This document shows, piece after piece, positions 1 to 9,480 of a stretch of DNA of 64,000 nt. The DNA lies in contig NC_071334.1 in NCBI RefSeq assembly GCF_027744825.2, positions 57,662,937 to 57,726,936 on the forward strand, in the 5' to 3' direction. Position 1 is the stretch's first letter, and every line of letters starts with the position of its first letter. The position numbers and the translations under genes are program-made. The notes under the pieces are model-generated. The model was not told the origin of the DNA and searched no databases. It saw nothing but the letters and a program-made list of their open reading frames with translations. Source of the stretch: Synchiropus splendidus (lineage: Eukaryota; Chordata; Actinopteri; Syngnathiformes; Callionymidae).

Positions 1-714
1 CAATGATGACACGCATGGTATCACAGCAAATAAATAAATGCAATAAATATGCTCCTTGTTCGATGCCGACACAATCACAATAGTAATAACAGCAACAATC
101 TCAGGTCTCTTTTATCTACAATAAGATCTGCACCAGCAGTCCAAGTCCTTAAAAACACAATCCATTCTTTCTGATGTCTTTCACAGAATTTAGAAAAGAT
201 CTTTTTTTTTCCATGAAGAAATCTTCAGCTGCCATTAAAACGTACTCAGATGCCACTGTTGCTTTGGTCCTGGACTGGTAAAGCTTTCAGTTTTAGAGTT
301 TGTGCTGCACAAAAACTTTTTTTAAAATCAACTCTTGTCAATGGTTGTGGCCCAGAAAAAGAAGGAAAATGGCTGCCCGGGTGAAATGTCAGATGTCTTC
401 TGTGGTAGCTTGTTCCCTGTGGAAACACAGTCATACACAAGCCTTAGAAAATACAGTAGGATCCAAGTTTGAATTCTTCGTTGGCAGATTTGTCAGGTTT
501 CATTTGCTCTTGAAACATTATTAACACTGAAGCAACTATTCCAAAAAGAAGCGATTTCACTGAGATTATTTAACAGACGTGCAAACACCTTCCTTAACAA
601 TATTAAGGAGGTCTAGATAGAAAGGTAGATACTTTGTTGATTTCACAGGGAGAAATTAACTTGTATTTCACTAGAAATTGAATATAGGTCACTAGATCAT
701 GTTCCGTTACCTTT
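1..714 (-). other. Putative skor2 3' UTR / downstream region
   Basis: Sequence downstream of the skor2 stop on the minus strand. I found no AATAAA or ATTAAA on the minus strand here; only a weak GATAAA near 110-115. The 3' end therefore cannot be placed and may lie beyond the window. No exon matching the longer SKOR C-terminus was seen. The plus strand holds AATAAA words near 30-50 of unknown meaning. Confidence 0.35.
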
Positions 715-771
715 TCACTTAGTGAGATGTGGAGCGATCTTTTCTTTTCTTATGATGTTTGCGTACGGAAT
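715..771 (-). CDS. skor2: skor2 coding exon 7, short C-terminal tail and stop
   Basis: A strong acceptor (GTTTCTTCCTTTTAG|AT) opens a 57-nt frame encoding IPYANIIRKEKIAPHLTK and TGA (717-715). It aligns with the IPYAASLIRKEKLGAHLSKS ending I recall for a SKOR2 isoform, so this is a genuine terminal exon. The sequence then continues as 3' UTR. Confidence 0.85.
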   Translation of the reverse strand: MPYANIIRKEKIAPHLTK

Positions 772-3700
772 CTAAAAGGAAGAAACAAATGAGTCTGACA
801 AAAATATATCTGAGCGACAGTACAGTTCACAAATATATTGAGAACAGAAGTAAAATGGCCAAAAAAAAAATATTAAGCACGAGAGCGCAAGAGGGAGAAC
901 ATGACAGAATTATGTAGAAACATGTTTTGATGCATTCAAATATCTATGAAAATGAGAGCATCTGACCTCTCAGACTAACCATCTGCTGAATCTAGACACA
1001 TTAATCATTATTCAGCTGTTTTGGCCTGTTTGGCGTGTGTGTCAGCGCACAGTTTTCCGGCATGTCAGAGACGAACGTCGTCTGTCAGCCTGTCGGCCTG
1101 CTGCTCTGGTGATTGATGAGCGGCAGAACCTTCTGAAACTTCTCACCCATGAAAGACAAACTGGACGATTGTCTCTTTGCTTTGACGTACTACAGAGATA
1201 CGAAATTGAAATATGTGACTTGTCCTTGAATGCAATAACAATAATGAATTTTTTATTGACACCTGTTTTTGTTTTATTTAATAGGTAGAACAACTATACG
1301 GTAAGATGGATTTAAACATTGAAAGAACTTTAACTCTCCTTTCCTCACGCTACATGTTGTACATTGCTGTCTCACTATTTGCTGTTTGCAAGTGCATGGG
1401 GTATTTTATCGTGCAGAAAGAGGCGTTAGAACTCTCACCATCTGTAACTGTTGAACCATTTCTTCTCTGTAGGCGAGCTCCCGTTTCATTTGGTCTTGGA
1501 AATTATCTGAAAGCATTGCAGAGATTCTGATGAGATTGGTAAACATAATAACCACAGACTCATCTCAATAATGAGGTGATGTGGTGGAAAATGAACCTGC
1601 AAATGTATGATGATGACAGGAAACTTAGGACACTTACGAAAGACAGGAAAGGGGGAGGTTCCCTTCAGAGCATGAAACTCCTGCTCCAGTCGCCTCCTGA
1701 AGTCGATCTGCTCGAGCAGGACCTTCTGGAGCTCCTCTGTTCACACAGTACACAGCACAGAGGTTTTGAGTTTTGCGGTGGGCATCGTGTGAGCAGCAAT
1801 CTCCCTGCTTTGAGTCTGCACTATTCTTTACCTTTTTCCATGTTTTCCACATCCTTTTTCAGCGGTACAGGAGAGGCAGCATCTTGGCTTTGATCACCTG
1901 AAAATGAAGGCACTCTTTTAGATCTGCGGTCAAGACACTAAATAAATCATCATGCTGATGGTTTTTATTTTCTAAAACAGATTCTATAAGTCAATCTATA
2001 TGAACATGGGTGTAGAATAAAATCCCTCCTCCCAAACAAATCAGCCAAATAAAAGTCACAATGTATCTATTTGTCATTTTAAATCACACAATAGTGTATG
2101 TAACTGGATGGAGAATATTGGCTTTGAATAGATAAAAGTCTGTGAGAGTGTGTATACAGGCTATACGACGTTTAGCTTTGACCGCTAGGTGTCAGTATAT
2201 TGCATTTTATGTAACTTCGGGGCGCGCTGATGTCCTTGTGACCCCTTCAGCAGTTGTGAAGTTAGCCAGCGATTTGTACTGTAAGTCAACAACACAACAC
2301 CTTTTTATTATCACTTATTAATGACACATTAATCACTCGCATTTATTAGGGATCTTTTTTGCCGATTTAAATTTTTTTTTTTTGTATTGTCATGTTCAGG
2401 GTCAAGAGTGCTGGAGACAATATATTTTATTTTTATTCATATCATCGACGCCTGTGGTAAAATACACTGCTCAACACTGTAAGCCCAAAGTTGTAATCTG
2501 GTTTAATGGCTGGAACTGATGTAGACTCAAGTCAATTTCCTTCAAATGCTGAACAGACAAGTGTTTTTGTCCCAGTCTAAGTTGTAACAATGAGGCATCG
2601 GCCGGCCTAAATGAAGTGATCCGTAACGCCCCCCTCCGCCCCCGATATGTTTATTCTGCTCCACTCATTTCACACGCTGCCTCCTCAAGCCCCTGCCTCT
2701 GCTCTTTTCTCTCATTCAGATTGGAGGCTGTTCTGCTCTCCGCTCTCCTTTTCCTCTCCTCTGTCTGTCTCATTTGACAAGCAAATTTGCAGACAGTGCC
2801 TGAGGATAACAACCTCGTTTGACAGTCAATTAACCGTGAATAGTCAAAGCCAAAGCGGTTTGCATTACATAAATGGAAAATTAGATTATTTTTTCTCCCT
2901 AGAAACAGAGGGAGAGTTTAAAGACAGTGGGGGGCGCGGGGGGCACTCGGAGGAATCAGTCCTTCTAATCACGTCGAGCTTCCCACCGCCCAGGGAGACG
3001 TTTGGCAATCAGGGGAAAGGTGGTCTCATTTAATTTGTTTCGTGTAATTTTTCGAAATACATTATACATTATGCGCCGGGATCATTATGGTGTGTGTGTG
3101 TGTAGGGGGTGGCAGAGACGGGGAGGGGTGCTAGATATAAATGTTGGCACAGATGTCATAAAGCACTTTTAATGTCTTCCTGACAGATATAAAAAGGCAA
3201 TAAGCTGTGATCTTTTTCAAACAGGATAGGCTTATTTTGCGCTGAGGAAGGAAGAAAAAAAAAAAAGGCAATTATGTCTGCGGCAATATTGGACCAGGAT
3301 GGAGGCTGCCAGTGTGACTGCTTATTTCTGAGCTGATGTTTTCTTGGTGAACTATAACGGCCCCCAAAAGAGTTACGGCCCTGGCAGACGGCGAGAGAGG
3401 GCCTGGCAGAGCGGCAGCTTTCCTGGCTCTCAGTGTGTCTATAAATAAAGAAACCGTCCTCCACTGTTTTCAGAGAGAGACGTGTTGTTAAATGTGTTTG
3501 TAAATAGGGTGATTAATATTTCGCTTTCTCACGTCTTCCCCTCCCACACAACATGATGATGAGAAACAGAAAAAAATCACAATGTTCATCTTTTGTAGGA
3601 CTGAAAGTTATTTACTGGCATTGAGCAGAAGGAGGTGAAAGTATGAGTATGAGTGTGTGCAAGGGAAATTGATTAATTAACCACAAAGAAGTTCAGATAT

Positions 3701-6700
3701 AGACAAGTATTAAACATTTCTGGATGATGCTCCGTCCCACAAAATGCCTGCAGCTTGTCCAACTGACGTAAAAGGAAGACTGCTTGAAGCCTGCCACTAC
3801 ATGTTGTTGAGCAGGACTAAAATAACATTTCATTAAAGTTAAATTAATTCAGAATATCTACTGTATATGCAGTAGATGGTTGAAAAAAGGCTTGTTTAGA
3901 TTTCAGTAATTTGCTATACTTTTAAATTATCGTCCTTTGACCAATTATGATTTCATTCTTTCTGTAATAGGTATTTAAAGGATTGTAATTCCACTGTTTT
4001 TACAGATCCACCTTTATTTTTATACTTCAACATCACATAATGAAGTCCAATTGCTTCCTTTAAAATGCATCATATTCTAAGATTTAATTCCAGATTCAAT
4101 CAAACTTTCATCTATTGAGGCAAGATCTATATTTTTTAGAATTTCAGTTAGCATTTGCTGTCTTTGTTGTGTGTGTTTATGACTATGAAAAATGCAGCAA
4201 ATATAAAATCAAAGGGTTCTGAATGTTTGCAGTCGGCACATTTCAATTTCAAATGATTTGCAGAAGAAAACAAACATGTATTCGTACCTGAGTTCTCCCT
4301 CCAGTAGTCCGGAGCCGGTGTCTCACTCTCTGATACAAAGAAACTATTCTGCTCTTTGTTTTCATCTGAGGGAAAATGAGACAGAAAGAGAAACAGAGGC
4401 AGCTCAGTAAGGTCCATTGGCTGAGCTGGTTATCCGGACACATGGAGATAACTAAGTGTGTGCACAGCGTGCGTCCCCACTTGTGTGCAAGTGTGTCAGT
4501 GTGTGTTTGTGCCAACACGGGTCGCGCAGAAAAAATGTTCCCCTGTCTGACAGGGTCGAAGTGGGAGATGAGAAAAGCAAATGAAACATTGCAGGAATAT
4601 GAGCCTCTCAGAGAAACACATAAAGCACTCACTCACACACTAAATGAAACAAAGATGCTATAATACAGCCAAGCCACAGGCCTGATGGAAAACTACAAGG
4701 TGGAGTGACGAAAATAAACTGGGTGATAGTATTTGATAAAACAGTATAAAAAGGCTGTTTACACCGCAGATGAAAGCGACAGCACTGTGATATATAAAGC
4801 AACAAGTAAAGCACATAAACACTCTGTATGAAAAGGCAAAACATGTTTGAAAAAATGTACTTATTTTCACCATTTTATTTAAGCAGTGGATTGCTGTTTA
4901 ATAGTGCACTGCAATTGTAGGCCTAGCAAACATTTAGAAGAGGACCATCATTTTAAATATATAATTTTAAAAATAAACAATTATTTTCATTTGATATTAT
5001 TTTTAAATAAACATCTTTATACTATATAGGTATGGTTTTATTGGATTAAGGCAAAACAATTGTGAATTATATTTCTCTATTCATTAAACGTATGAGAAAG
5101 TAAATGTAAAGTACCTATATGTTGTAATTAAATTCATATTCTCATTTTCTTTATGGTCATTTATCTGATACTATTAACCTTAATCTGCTGACTCTTGCAT
5201 TGATAAATCTATCATCTCTAATTTCTAATCCATAACAGATTGTTGCACAGAGATTGTACATATGGTGGATTGGAAAGAGTTTGGACTCTACTTTGAACGC
5301 TGTTTCCTAAACCAAAGAAGAAATCTAACATGCATAAAGCCTTTGTTTCATTTGGTGGTGAAAGAAAAGACAGTGTGAAGTCTTGTGTAAAAAAGATGCT
5401 CACCAGAGATTCCAGAGTCTTTTGTCACATATGCAGGAAGTCCTTCGTCTCGATTTTTGTCGCCCTTAAAAACAAAAATGATTTAGCCACTGAGAGTTTG
5501 CATCAGGCGAAAGCTGCATCTCCCTCTATTGTCCCACCAAGACAAGCAATTATGTGAGTATAAAGCATTATTAGTGTCTAATCTGCTTGCAAATGAGCGA
5601 TTTGGTTTCACTCCCAATTCGCCCTCCCGTTTCCTCTGAATGTTGGTGTCGACAGGTTAAAGATTAGCGTTGCCCTAACAGGCCCGGGTGACAGGAGGAG
5701 AGCAAACACACCGCCAGGGCCTGTTAACTGAGATCAGATTGGGGTGACACTCTATGGCTACAGGGAGAAGTCAGTCTATCAATCTACTTATGCAGATCAG
5801 CGCTTGGATGCCATGGCATGTAAATAACAATTAACTAATGTGACCTGAGGGTGGATATTTACATTTTTGTACGTTCGGTCCTCCTGGTGAGGCGGCGAAG
5901 AGCTGGGGAGAGAGAGGCCGCTGGGAGGAGACGGCGGATGGTTGGGCGAGTCCTGTTGTGGTGGGTTTGAGGAGGAACGTGGAGAGACACTGGGGTACAG
6001 AGCAGCACTCTCCTTTCCCCTCTCATCCCGTGAAGTGTCGCTCAGCCCAGGCATGTATGGGTTGCTCTGTGGCAGGCCGTTTGTGAAGCCTGCGTCTTCC
6101 TCTCCGTCCTCCTGCTTGGATGACTCCACGTCCACTTCTCCTTCCTCCTCGCTGTCCACAGCATCGGCTTCTCCGTCGCCGCCGCTCTCACTTCCATAGC
6201 TGCAGCTGCTGCTGGGTGACATGCGGTGATGCCGCTCTGACCCTCCGCTGACCACTGTGCCAAACTCGTCGTCCGTTGCTACGCTGACGCCGCTGTTGCC
6301 ATGAAGCTTAGCGATGCCTTCTGCATCCTTGACAACGGGGCGGAAAGCAGAGCCGTAATTTGGCTTTCTGCTCTGCAGCGTTTGGTTGTCCAGAAGTTTG
6401 AGCCAGCCCTCTGATGTCACAGGACGCATGTCAGTGCTCAGCATGGTACCCTCTGGGTCAAACAGACCAGATCTTGGGGCTGCAGTGCTGCCAGGTGCCA
6501 GCGCGACACCGTTCCCACTGCTGGCTCCAGGCTCAGCGCTGTCTGAGAGGTCCAGAAAAGCCTGTCGGAGAGAGGGGTTATCTGCCAGGGTTGAGAGGGC
6601 ACTTGGCTGAGGTTGGAGGTATGTGGGCACGGGGATTCCACCAGCTGCTCTTGGAGGCCAAAACATGCAGAAAGGGGGGTAAAAAGTGTCCTTACGCCCA

Positions 6701-7815
6701 GGCCATAATAGACTGGACAAGCCTGCTCCTTTATGTCCAGCAGACAAATCACTGTCCTCTTTTTTCTGCTGACAGATGCCGAAAGCTGGGAAGGGGTATG
6801 GTGAGGGAAACAGGGATGTGGGAGGAAACTTTTGGAGCATTCCAAAGCTTTTGCTCGGGACGGGTATCACAGGGTAGCTGCGCGGCGTTTTACGAGGTGA
6901 CAATCCAGCACTATCAAGCTCCTCGTCATCATCAAAGTGTGCTCTCTTCTGTGCACCCAAGTCAGCACCCATTAGGTGAGGCATCACTGAACCCGGGAGA
7001 CTTTTCATGGAGCCCATGGAGGGACACTGAGGAGCAGACGGCAGGGCTCTCTTCCGGCTACCTCCGTTGAACATGGCCTTCACGTCCTCCCAGGCATAAA
7101 CTAATTCATCAGGCGGATGCTTGTCAGAGAGTTTCAGGTGTCGTCGCCAGGAGTTGAAGTTTGCAGCATCTGGCTGGGTGTACTTGGCGTCTGGAGTGCG
7201 GTGGGAGTGGAATATAAACTTATTCGGGGAGAAGTACATGTTGCAGAAAGAGCACTTGATGCATTTGGCTCGGGAGCTGTTGTAACGCGCCGGGATGAAG
7301 TTACCACGGCAACCCCATGCACACTCATGTGACACGTCAAAGGCAAAGTTGTCTGGAAGTTTGGGCGGAATGTTCTCCCCCAAAAAAGATTTGCAGAGAC
7401 GCTCAGCTTCTCGCTTAGTGATCATGCCGCAGCGGCGTGAGGAGATGGGCATGGCACCGGCCCGGCGGAGGATCTCAAGCTGAACTGGGGTGCACTGAAC
7501 GCAGGTGATGCCCAGGGCCACACGCCGGTTGTGGATCTCATTATAGCTGTAGTTTTTGAGGAGCGTGTTTGAGATCTGTGCCAGGCAAAGTCTTTCATTG
7601 TTGTCGATAACCAACGATACAATTGGTACACCGTACAGGATGACCTGGCCCACCTGATTGGGCTTCAGGGGCGAAGAGGAAGAAGATGACGGGGATGTTA
7701 TGGACGAAGAAGAAGAAGAGTGAAGTCTCGGGGGAGTCAGTGGTTCCTGCTGGTATGGGCCCGCTGAACTTGTCATGATGATCTCATTCGAACTGGAAAG
7801 ATGGCTCTTTTCCAT
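715..7815 (-). CDS. skor2: skor2, SKI family transcriptional corepressor 2 (seven coding exons, spliced)
   Basis: Spliced coding region join(7815-5863, 5464-5404, 4365-4288, 1897-1832, 1736-1638, 1506-1439, 771-715) on the minus strand: 2382 nt, 793 residues plus TGA. All junctions are GT-AG and phases match exactly. Residues about 50-147 are the Ski/Sno/Dac homology domain (LKPNQVGQVILYGVPIVSLV, CVQCTPVQLEILRRAGAMPI). Residues about 155-250 are the SMAD4-binding-like zinc domain, with C185-x2-C188 and H203-x-H205. A SYPVIPVPSK motif is near residue 312 and a FYPPFCMFWPPR motif near 376. An acidic block spans 554-575, and the C-terminus (about 712-775) is helical/coiled-coil. Family knowledge: a nuclear corepressor that binds SMADs and antagonises TGF-beta/BMP signalling, expressed in Purkinje and other CNS neurons. 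SKOR2 rather than SKOR1 is chosen because of VSHECAWGCRG, the CMFWPPR segment and the C-terminal exons. The start at 7815 aligns with the family N-terminus; a serine run (33-48) is lineage-specific. Confidence 0.95.
772..1438 (-). other. skor2 last intron
   Basis: 667-nt intron between coding exons 6 and 7, starting GTGAGA and ending in a pyrimidine-rich CTTCCTTTTAG. No further exon was recognised. An 83-residue frame on each strand near 1037-1293 looks like chance. Confidence 0.7.
1439..1506 (-). CDS. skor2: skor2 coding exon 6 (68 nt)
   Basis: Acceptor TGCTTTCAG|AT, donor CAGATG|GTGAGA. It encodes NFQDQMKRELAYREEMVQQL followed by QM, nearly invariant across SKOR1 and SKOR2. The first two bases complete His753; the exon leaves in phase 0, as needed both for the exon at 771-715 and for the longer family C-terminus (VRDTL...), which is not in this window. 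Confidence 0.93.
1638..1736 (-). CDS. skor2: skor2 coding exon 5 (99 nt, coiled-coil)
   Basis: Acceptor GTGTGAACAG|AG, donor TTTC|GTAAGT. It encodes EELQKVLLEQIDFRRRLEQE, then FHALKGTSPFPVF. The heptad-like pattern with alternating charges is the conserved C-terminal coiled-coil of SKOR proteins. The SPFPVF tail matches the SFPVF insertion of SKOR2 and is absent from SKOR1 as I recall it, which supports the paralogue assignment. Confidence 0.93.
1832..1897 (-). CDS. skor2: skor2 coding exon 4 (66 nt)
   Basis: Acceptor TCATTTTCAG|GT, donor AAAAG|GTAAAG. It encodes DQSQDAASPVPLKKDVENME plus K; the LKKDVENM core matches mammalian SKOR2. Phase is 2 in, 1 out, and the trailing G supplies the first base of Glu720. 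Confidence 0.9.
2590..3060. promoter_or_regulatory. Candidate intronic conserved noncoding element 1
   Basis: A mixed-composition block with homeodomain and PBX/MEIS-type words, including TTTGACAGTCAATTAACCG (about 2818-2836), CAAATTTGCAGACAG (about 2782) and CATTTAATTTG (about 3028). A 128-residue open frame spans it on the plus strand without recognisable domains. Composition contrast and motif density suggest an enhancer of skor2 or a neighbour; conservation was not tested. Confidence 0.3.
3150..3475. promoter_or_regulatory. Candidate intronic conserved noncoding element 2
   Basis: A GC-balanced block in the same intron, with no repeats apart from a short A run at 3255-3266. It includes GGCAATAAGCTGTGATC and GGCAATTATGTCTGCGGCAATATTGG. 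It resembles slowly evolving noncoding DNA by texture only. Confidence 0.25.
4288..4365 (-). CDS. skor2: skor2 coding exon 3 (78 nt)
   Basis: Acceptor TTTTCCCTCAG|AT, donor CTCAG|GTACGA. It encodes ENKEQNSFFVSESE, then TPAPDYWRENS, clearly related to the NKEHSFFITDSD...DFWRERSG segment of mammalian SKOR2. It enters with two bases completing Asp672 and leaves with one base completing Gly698. Confidence 0.9.
4366..5403 (-). other. skor2 intron 2
   Basis: 1038-nt intron starting GTGAGC and ending CCCTCAG. AT-rich, particularly 4850-5220. Nothing else recognised. Confidence 0.75.
5404..5464 (-). CDS. skor2: skor2 coding exon 2 (61 nt)
   Basis: Acceptor TTTTTAAG|GG and donor TCTG|GTGAGC bound 61 nt, 20 codons plus one base. 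The peptide GDKNRDEGLPAYVTKDSGIS aligns to the mammalian SKOR2 stretch between SYKD and SDKNKE, with V-T-K-D in register. The final G joins AT of the next exon to form Asp672. It is too short to stand out as an open frame; the support is splice sites, phase and alignment position. Confidence 0.82.
5465..5862 (-). other. skor2 intron 1 of the coding region
   Basis: 398-nt intron starting GTAAAT and ending TTTTTAAG. The part next to exon 1 (5580-5862) has balanced composition and could hold splicing or enhancer sequence; not provable here. Confidence 0.7.
5863..7815 (-). CDS. skor2: skor2 coding exon 1 (DHD and SMAD4-binding-like domains, linker)
   Basis: A 1953-nt exon encoding residues 1-651. 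It begins at the ATG at 7815-7813 and ends in phase 0 at TACAAAAAT|GTAAAT, so the last residues are TYKN, matching SYKD at the same junction in mammals. Reading through the donor keeps the frame open until a stop at 5797, so an intron-retained transcript would give 672 residues. A second phase-0 GT (CAG|GTCACA, about 5842) is a weaker donor candidate. Compared with mammals, the region after residue 260 lacks the long Ala/Gly/Pro/His runs and is much shorter. Confidence 0.93.
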
Positions 7816-7846
7816 TTTGATATTAAAATGTCAAAAAAATTAAAAC
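7816..7846 (-). other. skor2: skor2 5' UTR, start-proximal part
   Basis: 31 nt upstream of the ATG, beginning after a strong acceptor: a pyrimidine-rich run ATTTTTTTCATTCTTTCAT followed by TTACCTCATACAG|GTTTTAA on the minus strand. The polypyrimidine tract is good evidence that the start codon is reached by splicing from an upstream noncoding exon. Confidence 0.6.
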
Positions 7847-9148
7847 CTGTATGAGGTAAATGAAAGAATGAAAAAAATCCATTAAGAGTTGGTAACTTAC
7901 TTTAAAATACATAGAACAAAACAGTAGAGAAGAACAAAATCATAATTTATATACAAGATGTTTTTATACACCATTCCCTAATTAAAAAAATCAATTTCTA
8001 AATATCTCACTAATGTATATAATTTTAATAATGATTATATCCGTTGTTAAAATGAAAACATTTTCAACACATCATCTTCCCGTTTTTAGGCCTTCAAGGA
8101 AAAATTACGTGTAAAAAGACGTATACTGCTCTGTAAAATGTAAAAGCTATTAGAGATTATGAGAAGATAACGCTCGCCGTTATTCTATGAATTAAAAAAA
8201 AAAAAAGAAAAAAGTAAAATAAATGAATAAACAAAAATAAACAGCAAATTTATTTTGCGAAACTGTTCGAAATAAATTCTGCAGTTGAGTTTTACGTATT
8301 TAAACAGCTGCTGTAATGAGACATGAACTGAATAAACAGTGCGTGTTTTGGGAAATAATATATAATGAAGAGGAAAAATGATGAAGAGGAAAGAAAGGCA
8401 TAGCGTAAAAATGTTTGATTAAATTGAAATAAGCCAACCAGAATGGAAATAACAATGTATTTCGCTGTTTAAAAGGAGCAAAAGAAAAAGGCTTTCATTA
8501 GAATCGTGCAATGCCTGTTGTACAAGATGTATTTATACCTACCACGTTACATCGGTAAATGTATGCTTTTACTTTATTTTTATACTTTTAAGTTGTAGCG
8601 ATAATGTTGAACAAAACGCTCTCGCGCTGCGCTTTTATTTGTAACATCGACAATGACATCAAAATGACAATCAATCGCGTATATTTTGTTTTCAATTCCT
8701 TCACTGTCTGACATTAAATGCATGTTTGTAAAGGTCATCGCCTTTATAAGATTTAGACATTGCAACTAGATTTGAAGCCTTTTTGTAATGAACGTAAAAT
8801 TCTGTCGCGGCACAAACTCAACTTCAGTTTCATTGTTTAATATTAAATGCGCGTATTTGTCTTATTTATATTGTTGCAACGCAAAAGGCCTTTCTTTAGA
8901 TATTTTGAAATATTCTAAACATTACAAATTTAAGTGTAGTCGTTATGTGACTGAAATGCTGCAGACAGGAAACTCGTGCAACGGAATGCGGGCCACAAAC
9001 TTTCAATATCATTTCCATCACAGTCGCTCCGACTTAAAAAAAATAAAACACACAAAAATGCACTGTTTGAGTTGCTGTTTTTTTCTTCTATTTAACTCCA
9101 GTTACAAACTTTCACCTTTAACCGGGAGAAACTGTGAAACGTTCTTAC
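7847..9148 (-). other. Putative skor2 5' UTR intron
   Basis: 1302-nt AT-rich interval between a consensus donor (TTTAG|GTAAGAACG, exon end 9149) and the acceptor at 7848-7847. It is inferred from splice-site quality alone; no transcript is available. Otherwise featureless, with a short A-rich run near 8193-8216. Confidence 0.5.
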
Positions 9149-9312
9149 CTAAATTCCAGAGAGTGTAATCCCTCCACAAAAAAAAGACGTTCACACAGTT
9201 GCAAAATATCCCTTCAGATGGCACATCGACGCGCCCTGCATTCTTTAGAAACTGGTGGATTCATGAACTTCACGGAGAGAAGCGCCGACTCGCCGCGACT
9301 GCGCGTTAGCTG
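9149..9312 (-). other. skor2: Putative skor2 5' noncoding exon
   Basis: The 3' edge is set by the strong donor after 9149. The 5' edge is approximate, about 30 nt downstream of a TATA-like GCGAATAAAACC word on the minus strand (9339-9348). The exon has a CpG-rich 5' half. The start site is inferred. Confidence 0.4.
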
Positions 9313-9480
9313 TGAGTACACTGCGGAGCTCGAGCCGGTTTTATTCGCGCTTCAACGGTGCCACGCGCCGCGCTAATCCGCCTCCTCCCCCCGCCCCCTC
9401 CCGACTCCCTCCTCCTCCTCTCGCTCTCTCGCGCTCCGTCTCATGCGCCTGCATCCAGTTTGATTGACGTGTGGCACGAG
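9240..9480 (-). promoter_or_regulatory. CpG-rich promoter region of skor2
   Basis: The only strongly GC/CpG-rich block upstream of the gene, with many CG dinucleotides (9285-9375) and a C/T-rich GC-box-like run (9380-9430: CCTCCTCCCCCCGCCCCCTC). It contrasts sharply with the AT-rich flanks. Its position next to the predicted 5' exon fits a CpG-island promoter; the AATAAAA word at 9345-9339 may act as a TATA box. Confidence 0.55.

Larger units (their letters stand above)
1898..4287 (-). other. skor2 intron 3 (2.4 kb) with candidate regulatory DNA
   Basis: The largest coding intron, bounded by CAG|GTACGA and TTTTCAG|GT. It contains two stretches (2590-3060 and 3150-3475) with higher complexity and GC than the surrounding AT-rich intron, listed separately. 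The rest (1900-2580, 3480-4287) shows nothing I can assign. Confidence 0.7.

Noticed and set aside
1..700. Search for the long-form SKOR C-terminal exon and a poly(A) signal
   Set aside because: No matching minus-strand codons and no AATAAA/ATTAAA were seen, so neither is annotated.
1037..1288. Plus-strand VRDERR peptide resembling the VRDTL start of the long SKOR C-terminus
   Set aside because: Wrong strand relative to skor2 and the similarity stops after three residues.
6414..7070. 218-residue open frame on the plus strand
   Set aside because: It is antisense to skor2 exon 1, whose minus-strand frame has clear family homology; the plus-strand protein has no recognisable domain.
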